Shown: positions 17,117 to 26,165 of the stretch, one piece after another
Position numbering within the stretch: the stretch's first letter is position 1
Layout of the letters: each line of letters opens with the position of its first letter
NCBI RefSeq assembly: GCF_030813635.1
Contig: NZ_JAUSUM010000003.1
Location: 124,001-188,000 of the forward strand
DNA: 64,000 nt
Source: Salibacterium salarium
GTDB taxonomy: Bacteria; Bacillota; Bacilli; Bacillales; Marinococcaceae
Direction of reading: 5' to 3'
The notes under the pieces: model-generated
The model's input: the letters and a program-made list of their open reading frames with translations, nothing else
The model's database searches: none
What the model was told of the DNA's origin: nothing
Program-made: the position numbers and the translations under genes

Positions 17117-18157
17117 ATGTCGTTTATGTAGTTGTTCCATATCTTCCAACCGATCATGAATAGACAAAATGACATAAAACACAATAATTTCTTTTGAAAA
17201 TTGATGATGGTACCGGTACGAGATCATATCAGGATGAATTTCCTGTATGTGCCAAAAATGGTGGTCAATATCGGCAATCATTTTATAATGATCCTCAGGA
17301 ATATGGTGTTCTGGATGATGCAGAACATTAATAATGGAATGAAATCCTCGTTCACATAACTCTTTTTCCCCTTCATGAAAACTTTCATTCACTTCTTTCA
17401 GCATAAACAAACTGTTAATGTGATATACAATGCGCTCCAAGGCTTCAAGCCGCCTATTTTCATAAGTGAAATAATCAATATACTGTGTACTGTAGCGATG
17501 ATACTTCCATTCTTCTCTTTGATAATAAACAAGATCCATCGCCCGGTCTATGTCTTTTTGCAATTGCTGAAACTGTTGTCGTGTTGCTTTTGTGGCAGGT
17601 TTATTAACACAAAGTTCATGGGCTCGTTTTTCTAAAATCGTGGTGATCTCATCTATAATTTTGGTATTCTTAGAGGAAATGAGTTCAGAAAAACGCGGAT
17701 GCAATATCGAAAAATTGACGAGTGCCGACACGACAAGTCCAATACTTGTTGTCCCAGCCCTTTCCACAAACGAAATGAAATACGCTCCCTCTGTAACAGG
17801 AATCATCGCAACGGCCGTCAACGTTGCAACAAGAGTCCCGACCTCTAAATGCAAAAGGTTACAAGCATATATCGTAAATACGGCCGCTACTGCATAAGCC
17901 GCTGCATTTTGACCAAATAAAGAAACAGCTGTCACAGCCAATGCTGCCCCAATCAGAGTAGCTGGAAAACGCTTTACACCTTTTTTGATCGAAGCTGCTG
18001 CAGTTGGTTCTAGTGTTACAATAGCCGTAATCACCGCAAAAGCAGGAGGTAAGCCTGCTAAATGACATAGAAACGCTGCAAGATATACAGCTATTCCTGT
18101 TTTAATTAACCGCGCCCCTAAAAACTTTATTCGTATTTTCTTTATATGTTCTAACAT
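17090..18157 (-). CDS. Aromatic acid exporter (ArAE_1 / DUF939) family membrane protein
   Basis: 355 residues. The N-terminal half has six or so tightly packed hydrophobic helices with small residues (for example LAGLPPAFAVITAIVTLEPT and GAALAVTAVSLFG). The C-terminal half, from about residue 165, is a soluble helical domain rich in His, Glu and Arg. This is the architecture of the Gram-positive YgaE/YqjA-like members of the FUSC/aromatic-acid-exporter clan. Transport of aromatic acids is a family-level guess and not shown for these. A weak ribosome site precedes the ATG. Reads alone. Confidence 0.8.
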   Translation of the reverse strand: MLEHIKKIRIKFLGARLIKTGIAVYLAAFLCHLAGLPPAFAVITAIVTLEPTAAASIKKGVKRFPATLIGAALAVTAVSLFGQNAAAYAVAAVFTIYACNLLHLEVGTLVATLTAVAMIPVTEGAYFISFVERAGTTSIGLVVSALVNFSILHPRFSELISSKNTKIIDEITTILEKRAHELCVNKPATKATRQQFQQLQKDIDRAMDLVYYQREEWKYHRYSTQYIDYFTYENRRLEALERIVYHINSLFMLKEVNESFHEGEKELCERGFHSIINVLHHPEHHIPEDHYKMIADIDHHFWHIQEIHPDMISYRYHHQFSKEIIVFYVILSIHDRLEDMEQLHKRHKKKHGYSS

Positions 18158-18242
18158 GTAAATGGCCTACTTCTTTTTTTCCCATCATAACATATAAGAG
18201 TAAAACGATTCGATACGCTCTACATCGTCAATTATTTCTCTT

Positions 18243-18935
18243 TTATGAGTTATAGTGCTTGGTCATCCAATCCACGACACGTAAACCCTCTTTCTCCCGA
18301 ATATCTTCGGTATGTGCTATTCCCAAAATTTCACCATTCTTAATGGCAATAACACGATCAAATATAGACTCCATTTCGTTCACTTCATGTGTCGTGATTA
18401 GAACCGTTTGCTCTTCAATATCTATAAATGAAATCAAACTTTTTACAATCGATTCTCTAACCATCGGATCAAGGCCTGATAATGGTTCATCCATTAAAAT
18501 AACGGGAGCTTCACGGGAAAGAGTCAATACGATTTTCAATCTGCCACGGTTCCCTTTAGATAACGACTTTATTTTACTCTTTGGATCAAGCTTCATAAAA
18601 GAAAGCATATCTTCTGCTTTATTCTTATTGAAATCATCAAATTGGGAGGCTTGAAAATCCACCATATTTTGCACGGTATAAAAACGATAAAACGCATCTA
18701 ATTCTGATAAATAGGCGACCTTTGACGCAATTCTACGTGTGACTGGCGTTTTGTCTATATAAACGGAACCCCTGCTTGGATTTATCAATCCAGATAATAC
18801 CTTCAATATTGTTGATTTCCCACTCCCATTTTCTCCTACAAGTCCAGTTATACCACCCTTTGGTATATCGAGTGATATGTTGTGTAACGCCGATTTGGTA
18901 AAGTAGCGTTTGCTTACATCTTCTAACGTAATCAT
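18243..18935 (-). CDS. ABC transporter ATPase, YtrB-like
   Basis: 230 residues. Walker A is GENGSGKST, Walker B is VILMDEPLSGLDP, and the switch histidine is in LITTHE. The signature motif is the unusual LSKGNRGRL rather than LSGGQ, as in the YtrB/YhcG-type ATPases. It is the third gene of a permease-GntR-ATPase operon, overlapping the regulator stop by 4 bp (ATGA), with its own GGAGG site. In Bacillus such systems respond to cell-wall antibiotics or bacitracin-like stress; the role here is inferred from architecture. Confidence 0.88.
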   Translation of the reverse strand: MITLEDVSKRYFTKSALHNISLDIPKGGITGLVGENGSGKSTILKVLSGLINPSRGSVYIDKTPVTRRIASKVAYLSELDAFYRFYTVQNMVDFQASQFDDFNKNKAEDMLSFMKLDPKSKIKSLSKGNRGRLKIVLTLSREAPVILMDEPLSGLDPMVRESIVKSLISFIDIEEQTVLITTHEVNEMESIFDRVIAIKNGEILGIAHTEDIREKEGLRVVDWMTKHYNS

Positions 18936-19309
18936 TGACTTTGATCCTCCTTGTCTACATACGATTTTAAACCATGAATCATGTCTGTTGCAGAAAACCC
19001 CATTGCTTCCATTTCCCTTACAAACTCCTCAATGCGAACCTGTTTTCTTTCTTCCCGCAATTGATGAAGTACTGTTTGATCCTCTGTCACAAATGTTCCC
19101 TGGCCGCGTTTTGTCTCCACCACACCATCTCTCTCCATTTCATTATACGTTCTTGACGCTGTATTAGGATTCACACTGAATTCTATCGCCGCATCGCGGA
19201 CCGATGACAGCTTTTGCCCAGCTTTCAAGTCTCCTCTAATGATGCGCCAGTATATTTGATCCGCCAGCTGACGGTAAATAGGTTTAGAAGTATCAAATGT
19301 ATGTGTCAC
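18932..19309 (-). CDS. GntR-family repressor, YtrA subfamily
   Basis: 125 residues, the short YtrA form. The N-terminal winged helix starts DTSKPIYRQLADQIYWRII and contains the recognition region FSVNPNTASRTYNEMERDGV. A short helical dimerisation tail follows instead of a ligand-binding domain. Start is GTG with AGAGGTG 6 bp upstream. It lies between the permease and the ATPase genes and probably represses the operon by binding the perfect inverted repeat at 20104-20151. Confidence 0.9.
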   Translation of the reverse strand: MTHTFDTSKPIYRQLADQIYWRIIRGDLKAGQKLSSVRDAAIEFSVNPNTASRTYNEMERDGVVETKRGQGTFVTEDQTVLHQLREERKQVRIEEFVREMEAMGFSATDMIHGLKSYVDKEDQSQ

Positions 19310-19312
19310 GTG

Positions 19313-20083
19313 TCACACCTCTACTTTTCTATCTATCAATACCGCGGATATTACAAAGATGACTACCATAATAATAAAGTGGAAAAGCACATTTCCAACA
19401 TAAAATTGATACAAAAACATTTCACTTATTGGTCTTAAAATACCCGTCTCAAAATTTATCGATATTTCTGCCCATTGCCAACCCGCTGCCATTAAGTCAT
19501 CACTAATCCAAATAAATACCACAAACAAAGCAATAACAATCAACCATGACCAGCCTCGCAAAATATCCCTTAAAGTTAAATACAGAGAAATAAACAGCAA
19601 TACGAATAGGCCTGCATAAAAAGACTGAGCAACAATAAAAGAACCAGCCAATCCTACAAACTCTATTGTTTCCATGTATCCGGGAATATTTTCGGAGGGC
19701 ATCAAGTTATATGCAATAGCAAGAACAATTGCTCCATTAAGTAATAATGAACCAATCATGTATACAACACCACTTATCATTTTAGCTGAAATTAAACGAT
19801 ACATAGGTTGAGGGGAATGCAGCCATAGATGAAAGGTTTTTAATTCCTTTTGCATACTTATAATCATATACACCGGTAAATAAATAAAGTGCATTAAAAT
19901 ACCGGCTGTCATACTATAAAGCATCACTCTGTCTGTCATACCATAAATTGTAACCGGAGGACCATACCCTTCCTGCATAGCATAAGATATACCCAGCACT
20001 GCAAATATCAATCCTATGCCGAACAGAAAAATCGTTCGTGTTAACAAAAATTCTTTTTTTAAAAGCGCAAGCCAGCTTTTCAT
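19313..20083 (-). CDS. ABC transporter permease of the YtrA-regulated operon
   Basis: 256 residues with about six hydrophobic segments and no extracellular domain, resembling ABC-2 type permeases encoded with YtrB-like ATPases. It begins MKSWLALLKKEFLLTRTIF, a charged cytosolic helix typical of such subunits. It is the first gene of the operon, with GGAGG 9 bp before the ATG. The next gene starts 3 bp after its stop codon, so translation is probably coupled. Confidence 0.8.
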   Translation of the reverse strand: MKSWLALLKKEFLLTRTIFLFGIGLIFAVLGISYAMQEGYGPPVTIYGMTDRVMLYSMTAGILMHFIYLPVYMIISMQKELKTFHLWLHSPQPMYRLISAKMISGVVYMIGSLLLNGAIVLAIAYNLMPSENIPGYMETIEFVGLAGSFIVAQSFYAGLFVLLFISLYLTLRDILRGWSWLIVIALFVVFIWISDDLMAAGWQWAEISINFETGILRPISEMFLYQFYVGNVLFHFIIMVVIFVISAVLIDRKVEV

Positions 20084-20103
20084 TATTTTTTTACCTCCAA
20101 TTG

Positions 20104-20151
20104 TTATTGTGTCCTAGTGTACTAATTAAATAGTACACTAGGACACAATAA
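20104..20151. promoter_or_regulatory. Perfect 21-bp inverted repeat, probable YtrA-type operator
   Basis: Two perfect 21-base arms (20104-20124 and 20131-20151) flank ATTAAA. The core reads AGTGTA, 12 bases, TACACT, which fits the AGTGTA/TACACT inverted repeat I recall for YtrA-family operators in Bacillus. It starts 21 bp upstream of the permease start codon, in the promoter/leader zone. It could also form a strong hairpin in the 5' untranslated RNA. The arms are longer than a dimer needs. Confidence 0.8.
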
Positions 20152-20235
20152 GAGTCAATGAAGTTATATATCGTTTTCTGAGAAATAAAATAGTAAAATG
20201 GGCATGGAGATCTTCGTTGAGAAGGGATGTATCGT

Positions 20236-20961
20236 ATGTCGTGGTGGAATTATATGCATGAAGGATCAACTTTTTCATGGTTTGGCACAGCTCATATTAC
20301 TGTTTGGTTGATAATCATTTTTTTAAGTGGATGTATCATACTTGGACGCGATTTTCTTTCAAGAAAAGGTTCACGCAACTTTATCTCTTTTGCCTTTATT
20401 TCTCTTTTTCTCCTAAGTGAACTCAGTTTTCAAGCTTTCTACATCACAAACGGGATATGGGATATTTCCTATTCATTGCCGCTACATTTAAGCAGCATCG
20501 CTTGGATTACTTCCGTCTTAACCCTTTTAACCAAACATAATATTTGGTTTGAAATTACTTTCTTAGCTGGTTTAGGCAGTGCAGTATTAGCATTACTCAC
20601 ACCGGACCTTGCTGCTTTTGGATTCCCGCATTACCGATTCTTCCACTTTTTCCTTACACATGGTCTTGTTATTCTTGTTGTGTTTTACCTATTGTTTGTA
20701 GATAAAATGTTCATTTCCTTTCGTTCTGTATTACGGGTTTGGGGGATTTTGAACATATATGCCCTAGCTGTGTTTTTCTTTAATTTAGCCATTGATGGTA
20801 ATTATATGTATCTCATGAATAAACCAACACAAACGACTCTGTTTGACTGGTTTGGCCCGTGGCCATATTACATTATTTCATTGGAGATATTCACGTTTTC
20901 CATGTTTTTATTGATTTATGGTGTCTACAAATCAATCTTTTTTGTATCATACATGAAGTAA
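20236..20961 (+). CDS. YwaF/TIGR02206-type membrane protein
   Basis: 241 residues with about seven membrane helices. The start MSWWNYMHEG, the FGTAHITVWLIIIF segment, SLPLHLSSIAWI, and HYRFFHFFLTHGLVI are typical of the TIGR02206 (YwaF) family of integral membrane proteins. Function is unknown; no catalytic motif is seen. The ATG at 20236 is preferred over 20227 because GAAGGGA then lies 8 bp upstream. Divergent from the YtrA-like operon. Confidence 0.82.
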   Translation: MSWWNYMHEGSTFSWFGTAHITVWLIIIFLSGCIILGRDFLSRKGSRNFISFAFISLFLLSELSFQAFYITNGIWDISYSLPLHLSSIAWITSVLTLLTKHNIWFEITFLAGLGSAVLALLTPDLAAFGFPHYRFFHFFLTHGLVILVVFYLLFVDKMFISFRSVLRVWGILNIYALAVFFFNLAIDGNYMYLMNKPTQTTLFDWFGPWPYYIISLEIFTFSMFLLIYGVYKSIFFVSYMK

Positions 20962-20987
20962 AGTCGTTTAATTTAAATACTCCAAAC

Positions 20988-21026
20988 AAACAAAACACCG
21001 TTCGAAAATGGAACGGTGTTTTGTTT
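20988..21026 (+). terminator. Terminator of the YwaF-like gene
   Basis: AAACAAAACACCGTTC pairs perfectly with GAACGGTGTTTTGTTT around GAAAATG. Confidence 0.9.
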
Positions 21027-21154
21027 AATTTTCTTCATACAACCCTCTTTTTCTCAAAATAAACAACAATAAAGTTGTTTAAAAGTTAAGTCTTCTTGCA
21101 CAATAGCGTGCGTTTGCGGAACAGAGTTTACTGTTCTAATGGGCTTTTATTATG

Positions 21155-21183
21155 TTATTATTTAGCAATGCTTGTGCTATAAT
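21155..21183 (+). promoter_or_regulatory. Probable erm promoter with extended -10
   Basis: A consensus TATAAT at 21178-21183 preceded by TGC (extended -10), with a weak TTATTA at -35 and 17-bp spacing. It lies 30 bp before the first leader peptide. Confidence 0.6.
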
Positions 21184-21212
21184 TATTATATGTTTATAAG
21201 GAGGGAGTTCTA

Positions 21213-21260
21213 ATGAATAATTGTTGTACATTTGTAATTGACAGTCTCCATTGTGCATGA
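21213..21260 (+). CDS. First erm leader peptide
   Basis: 15 residues, MNNCCTFVIDSLHCA, with an excellent AAGGAGGGAG ribosome site. It lies upstream of the canonical leader peptide. ErmA also has two tandem leader peptides, so this small frame plausibly adds a second macrolide-sensing step; TFVID recalls the stalling sequence FVI of the second peptide. Three cysteines in 15 residues are unusual. Confidence 0.6.
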   Translation: MNNCCTFVIDSLHCA

Positions 21261-21298
21261 TTTTAAAATTATAAATCATAATGAAGGAGAGTTAATAT

Positions 21299-21332
21299 AT
21301 GGGTATTTTTAGCATTTTTGTAATAAATACAG

Positions 21333-21358
<26 letters not shown>
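21299..21358 (+). CDS. Canonical macrolide-sensing erm leader peptide
   Basis: 19 residues, MGIFSIFVINTVHYQPNEK, nearly the same as the ErmC leader peptide. Ribosomes carrying erythromycin are known to stall at the IFVI segment of ErmC-type leaders. The ribosome site is AAGGAGAG. Its last codons (TVHYQP) encode the first pairing segment of the attenuator. Confidence 0.92.
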
Positions 21359-22156
<798 letters not shown>

Positions 22157-22159
22157 TGT

Positions 22160-22194
22160 AAAAGGGACGCGTTATTCGATAAACGCGCCCTTTT
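22160..22194 (+). terminator. Terminator of the erm transcript
   Basis: AAAAGGG-CGCGTT pairs with AACGCG-CCCTTTT around ATTCGAT, starting 3 bp after the methylase stop codon. Confidence 0.92.
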
Positions 22195-22230
22195 ACGGAA
22201 AATCAAAATCTTTAAAACATATCAAATCCC

Positions 22231-22274
22231 GTGCCTGTCTGTCACCCATTAAGAGGTGGGGAACAGACAGACAC
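22231..22274. repeat. REP-like palindrome
   Basis: GTGCCTGTCTGT pairs with ACAGACAGACAC (one mismatch), and CACC with GGTG inside. Palindromes of this GTGCCTGTC type are scattered in many Bacillaceae intergenic regions, as I recall. It lies between the convergent erm and CHRD genes and might also help termination. Confidence 0.55.
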
Positions 22275-22283
22275 AATAGACAC

Positions 22284-22721
22284 TTAGCATCGTTTACGAC
22301 GGGGAATAATTTGCCCTCTAATTTCACCACCAGGATTTTGTTCGGTATGAGCATTTACATACGTCAATTCTTTTCGCATCAGCATTAGTAAGTCATTGAC
22401 ATTTTTTACACCTGCGTCATTAGGAACGACATCCTTATCTGTAATAACTCCCGTAACTACTCCTCGGCGGGTGGTTATCCCATTTTGATCTTCTAAAGTC
22501 GCCAGGTCAGCCCCAAAAAGGAAGACAAGAACGGGTCCATTTTCATCGCGGGCTCCAAAGTGAATATGCGCTTGAATGAAATTTCTAATATTGTTGACTT
22601 CTAGCTCAAATTCAATTTTTGTACAATCCTTATTAGCGATAAATTTAGCTATTCCAAAAGCATCCGTCTTTACTGGAGGTACTTCGTTTATCCCACTTAA
22701 CTTTGCGACAAATTTCTCCAT
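22284..22721 (-). CDS. CHRD-domain protein
   Basis: 145 residues. The CHRD (chordin-like) signature is visible as FVAKLSGINEVPPVKTDAFG at the start, the QAHIHFG segment near residue 63, and AHTEQNPGGEIRGQI at the C-terminus. There is no signal peptide. CHRD domains occur in bacterial proteins of unknown role, often thought to bind metals or matrix. The start at 22721 is chosen because AGGAGGTG lies just upstream; the longer frame from 22802 has no such site. Reads alone. Confidence 0.82.
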   Translation of the reverse strand: MEKFVAKLSGINEVPPVKTDAFGIAKFIANKDCTKIEFELEVNNIRNFIQAHIHFGARDENGPVLVFLFGADLATLEDQNGITTRRGVVTGVITDKDVVPNDAGVKNVNDLLMLMRKELTYVNAHTEQNPGGEIRGQIIPRRKRC

Positions 22722-22926
22722 AAATTTCACCTCCTGAATATACGGTATGTAAATCGAAATAACTTTGTATAGGTAAGAGGATGAAGGGTTAAAAAAAGGC
22801 AAATGATAGAGGTTATAAAATTCAAGTAAAAGTGGTTTTTTTATCTTATCGGTAGAAGCCGAAGCTGATTCTAGAATGGACTTACGTTATGATACTCAAG
22901 TTCAATCTGTTAATCAGGAAGACGAC

Positions 22927-23085
22927 TCAGGTTTTAATAGTGCTGAGGAAATCTGTTAGATTAAGACTATCCATGAAAAACTCACCATGTATCAACCATG
23001 TAATGAATCCCATAATAAGCCCAATAATCAAGGAATCCAGTAGATTGGCCATAAGTCTAACCCCGAATCCAGCTTCTTGTTCCAT
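22927..23085 (-). pseudogene. Truncated RDD-family membrane protein
   Basis: 52 codons from an ATG with AAAGGAAG upstream. The product begins MEQEAGFGVRLMANLLDSLI, the N-terminal helix of RDD-family proteins (A-G-F-x-x-R-x-x-A-x-x-x-D), then a second hydrophobic stretch IGLIMGFITWLI, and stops after LTDFLSTIKT. Full RDD proteins are about 130-200 residues with three or more helices. So the gene is cut off after roughly a third. It could be a short expressed peptide, but relic is the simpler reading. Confidence 0.55.
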
Positions 23086-23115
23086 CTAAATACTTCCTTT
23101 CAAACAGTTTTTCTC

Positions 23116-23850
23116 TCATGAAAAAAATATTAAATTTAACCCAGCAAGCGCTACAATAACACTTGCAATCTTTTTAATCCTCTCTTGGGACAAATGTTCA
23201 AACCATTTCATTCCCAATCGAGAACCAGCAATCACACTAATTACTCCTATGACAAAATAAATAATAAATTCTCGATGAATATCCCCGCTGAACCCATGCA
23301 TGAGGATTGTAATCATTCCTGTCAAAAAAAAGGTAGCCTGTAAATTTGCATTATATGAATACTTATCATTGCTAACCATTAAATAATAAAATACAAAAAA
23401 TGGACCACCAACAACAAAAACGCCTCCGATAAAACCACCGATAAAACCTAAAGAAAGTGGTAAAATCTTTTTTTCCGGAGTATCCCGGGTTCCTATTCTT
23501 TTTTGTGATAATATGTATATAACCATTCCAATAAGAACAAATCCCAATATTTTTTTTAGCATATCCATCTCACCAAAATAATGAAGCACAAAAAAAGCCG
23601 CAACACGTCCTATGACAGCGGCGCTTAATAAGTAAGCAAGTTTCTTCATATCAATATGTTTATACACCTTGATAAAAATAGTCATACACGTGACAAGCGC
23701 TAAGGAGGTAACAAGCAGCGTACTGTCTTTCACCGTAAACAAAAACGGCAAAAAGCTCATCGAGAACAATCCAAACCCAAATCCGCTCGCCCCCTGTATA
23801 AAACTTCCGATAAATACAACGACAAAAATAACTAATATGTCAGCTATCAT
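23116..23850 (-). CDS. TauE/SafE-family permease
   Basis: 244 residues with about seven to eight membrane helices. The start IGSFIQGASGFGFGLFSM and the repeat-related GFIGGFIGGVFVVGGPFFVFY in the middle are the two glycine-rich motifs of this family. TauE/SafE proteins are thought to export sulfite, sulfoacetate or other organic anions. No sulfur genes neighbour it, so the substrate is open. Its 5' flank overlaps nothing; start codon follows a modest AAAGG site. Confidence 0.88.
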   Translation of the reverse strand: MIADILVIFVVVFIGSFIQGASGFGFGLFSMSFLPFLFTVKDSTLLVTSLALVTCMTIFIKVYKHIDMKKLAYLLSAAVIGRVAAFFVLHYFGEMDMLKKILGFVLIGMVIYILSQKRIGTRDTPEKKILPLSLGFIGGFIGGVFVVGGPFFVFYYLMVSNDKYSYNANLQATFFLTGMITILMHGFSGDIHREFIIYFVIGVISVIAGSRLGMKWFEHLSQERIKKIASVIVALAGLNLIFFS

Positions 23851-23942
23851 AAATTTTTCGAACCTTTCTGTCTCCCTTAATAAAATCCACTATTCCATTA
23901 TACAACATGTAACAACCATATGAATCACCACGCTCTCAATGG

Positions 23943-23976
23943 AAAAAAGGCGGAAGGTCTTTTCCCTCCGCCTCCC
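23943..23976 (-). terminator. Terminator of the CotX-like gene
   Basis: GGCGGA pairs with TCCGCC around AAGGTCTTTTCCC; on the minus strand a T6 run follows. It lies 7 bp beyond the stop codon. Confidence 0.85.
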
Positions 23977-23982
23977 TGATTA

Positions 23983-24495
23983 TTACAAAATATCAATAAC
24001 GACAGCTACCGCAAGCAATAATTGTAATAGTATTTGAATGTTAAGCGCTAACTGCGTATCATTAATATCAATCGTCACACCTCTACTATTTTCAAGATAC
24101 GTGTACTGATGCGTGTGCTGTTTTATTTTAGCTGACTGCATTAGATCCTGCGTGAATCTTTCTGCACTATCCGAATCTCCTCCAATAGAAACGGTAATGA
24201 GAATTAAAATAGCTGCTTGAATTCCTGCTTGAACGCTTAATGCTCCTTTAATGTCTGTATTGGAAATACTAACATCACAGCAGTCTATGATTTCTATATA
24301 GTCTTCTGAAATTTGTACCGTTTTATTTGTTTGGTCTGCGTTTTGCGTACTATTGTTATTATTTCCTCCACAAGACATGTCAGAAGAAGGATCTAAGGCA
24401 TTCCATCTTCTATTCCTATTTCTATTCTTATTCCTATTTCTATTTCTGTCTCTGTTTCTGTCTCTGTCGCAATCTCTGTTATTGTTTCTTCCCAT
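23983..24495 (-). CDS. CotX/CotV-like spore coat protein
   Basis: 170 residues. The C-terminal 110 residues match the spore coat protein X/V domain: QISEDYIEIIDCCDVSI, SVQAGIQAAILILITVSIG, then SRGVTIDINDTQLALNIQIL and a hydrophobic end. The N-terminus (about residues 3-35) is an unusual run of Arg-Asn and Arg-Asp alternation. CotX and CotV are part of the insoluble outer coat or crust of Bacillus spores. The second of two adjacent ATGs is preferred because AGGAGG is 7 bp before it. The CotW-like gene lies upstream on the same strand, reproducing part of the cotVWXYZ cluster. Confidence 0.88.
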   Translation of the reverse strand: MGRNNNRDCDRDRNRDRNRNRNKNRNRNRRWNALDPSSDMSCGGNNNNSTQNADQTNKTVQISEDYIEIIDCCDVSISNTDIKGALSVQAGIQAAILILITVSIGGDSDSAERFTQDLMQSAKIKQHTHQYTYLENSRGVTIDINDTQLALNIQILLQLLLAVAVVIDIL

Positions 24496-24588
24496 CATAT
24501 TACCTCCTTTCTGCTAGTATTCTATGAGAGATTTATACAAAAGATTGGACAAACCACCTAATACAAACACATATTTTGTGATTTTCCC

Positions 24589-24792
24589 TTATGATTCTTT
24601 CTCTTCTTCATCTTCTTTATCACTAAATTGTTCTCCGGCTAAAAATTGTTCTACACTGTCTTGCATACTACTGACAACTTCTTTAAGCTCCTCTTTTTCC
24701 TCATCTGATAACTCTATTTTAGAGTGATCTATACCGTGTTTTTTTAATAGACGCTTCACTAGCATTTGAGTCAATTTGGGGTTTTGTTGCAT
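24589..24792 (-). CDS. CotW-like spore coat protein
   Basis: 67 residues, highly charged and helical. The stretch MLVKRLLKKHGIDHSKIELS followed by DEEKEELKEVVSSMQ aligns with the N-terminal part of Bacillus CotW (MLVQNIFSKHGV...SDEEKEML). It lacks CotW's long basic C-terminal tail and ends in an acidic one. AAAGGAGGGTAAGGAT precedes the ATG. It is immediately upstream of a CotX/V-like gene, as expected for the crust cluster. Mother-cell (sigma K) control is likely but not shown. Confidence 0.75.
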   Translation of the reverse strand: MQQNPKLTQMLVKRLLKKHGIDHSKIELSDEEKEELKEVVSSMQDSVEQFLAGEQFSDKEDEEEKES

Positions 24793-24950
24793 ATCCTTAC
24801 CCTCCTTTAATCCATTTCTATAAATGGTATGAAAGATAGAACGATATGTATGGGGAAGAATCTAGCTTTTCTGGACAAAATGGCAATTATTTTTAAATAT
24901 AGTTCATAGACCACTAACACCAGCACCACCTTATACTTTCTGAACTTATA

Positions 24951-24981
24951 AAAATAGCGCCGGGATATTTCCCGGCGCTGA
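24951..24981 (-). terminator. Terminator of the dgoD-like gene
   Basis: GCGCCGGGA pairs perfectly with TCCCGGCGC around TATT; TATTTTTA follows on the minus strand. Confidence 0.92.
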
Positions 24982-24989
24982 GCTTTCTT

Positions 24990-26138
24990 CTACCATTCAG
25001 CGATACTACCATCCGCATGACGCCAAACTGGATTTTTCCAATTATGTCCTTCTTTCGCGCGTTTGCGTACATAGTTTTCATCTATTTCTATTCCTAGTCC
25101 TGCACCTTGAGGTATTTTTACATGTCCGTTTTCATAGTCAAACACGCTGCGGTCTTTTATATAATCAAGCAAATCGTTCTCTTTATTATAATGAATACCA
25201 AGGCTTTGTTCCTGGATAAATGCATTATGGGATGTCGCGTCTAGATGCAGGCAGGAAGCCAGTGCAATCGGTCCTAACGGGCAATGAGGCGCAACTGCCA
25301 CGTCGTACGCTTCCGCCATGGTGGCAATTTTTTTCGTTTCCGTGATACCCCCTGAGTGTGAAATATCTGGTTGAATAATATCGGCATAACCGTCCTCTAG
25401 CAATGATTTAAAATCCCACCTTGAAAACATTCTCTCTCCTGTTGCAATTGGAATATGGGTATGATTCGCTATTTCACGAAGAGCTTCATTATTTTCTGGA
25501 ACAACAGGCTCTTCCAAAAACATCGGACGATACGGTTCCAGTTCTTTGGCTAACACTTTTGCCATCGGTTTATGAACCCGGCCGTGAAAATCAATCCCAA
25601 TGCCAACCCTTTTTCCAACGGCTTCCCTTACGGCCGCTACCCGTTCAATGGTCGCATCGATTTTTTCGTAGGAATCGATATATTGCATTTCTTCGGTTCC
25701 ATTCATTTTAATAGCAGTAAACCCTGTTTCTGCAGCGTTTTTCGCAGCTTCTCCAACGGCTGCCGGACGGTCTCCACCAATCCATGAGTATACTCTGATG
25801 GAGTCTCGGCATGCGCCTCCCATCAAATCATAAATCGGCGCGTCATAATACTTCCCTTTAATATCCCACAACGCCTGATCGATACCTGCCAGCGCGCTCA
25901 TTAAGATTGGACCGCCTCTATAAAACCCGGAACGATAAAGAGTGTTCCAGTGATCTTCAATTCGAAGCGGATTTTTCCCCTCTATGTATTCCATTAACTC
26001 TTCCACAGCTGCTTTTACTGTATGGGCTCGTCCTTCAATAACTGGTTCGCCCCATCCAGTGATACCGTTATCGGTTTCTATTTTCAAAAATAACCATCTA
26101 GGAGGAACTTGAAATAGTTCATACCCTGTAATTTTCAT
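24990..26138 (-). CDS. dgoD: D-galactonate dehydratase-type enolase-superfamily enzyme
   Basis: 382 residues, the length of DgoD. The start [20 protein letters not shown] and the RDS-GG motifs are DgoD-like. Metal ligands are in [11 protein letters not shown] (Asp), [10 protein letters not shown] (Glu) and [12 protein letters not shown] (Glu); the second catalytic histidine is in VAPHCPLGP. It should dehydrate a six-carbon aldonic acid such as D-galactonate to the 2-keto-3-deoxy acid. No kinase or aldolase for that product is nearby, so the pathway is incomplete here. The start is at 26138 after AAAGGAGAGG; an upstream frame to 26207 crosses the promoter and is rejected. An IclR regulator gene lies directly upstream. 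Confidence 0.88.
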   Translation of the reverse strand: MKITGYELFQVPPRWLFLKIETDNGITGWGEPVIEGRAHTVKAAVEELMEYIEGKNPLRIEDHWNTLYRSGFYRGGPILMSALAGIDQALWDIKGKYYDAPIYDLMGGACRDSIRVYSWIGGDRPAAVGEAAKNAAETGFTAIKMNGTEEMQYIDSYEKIDATIERVAAVREAVGKRVGIGIDFHGRVHKPMAKVLAKELEPYRPMFLEEPVVPENNEALREIANHTHIPIATGERMFSRWDFKSLLEDGYADIIQPDISHSGGITETKKIATMAEAYDVAVAPHCPLGPIALASCLHLDATSHNAFIQEQSLGIHYNKENDLLDYIKDRSVFDYENGHVKIPQGAGLGIEIDENYVRKRAKEGHNWKNPVWRHADGSIAEW

Positions 26139-26165
26139 TCTACCTCTCCTTTTGTTCCTTATTAC

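Noticed and set aside
21070-21154. Possible further regulatory RNA upstream of the erm promoter
   Set aside because: Only weak partial pairings are seen; nothing beyond chance.
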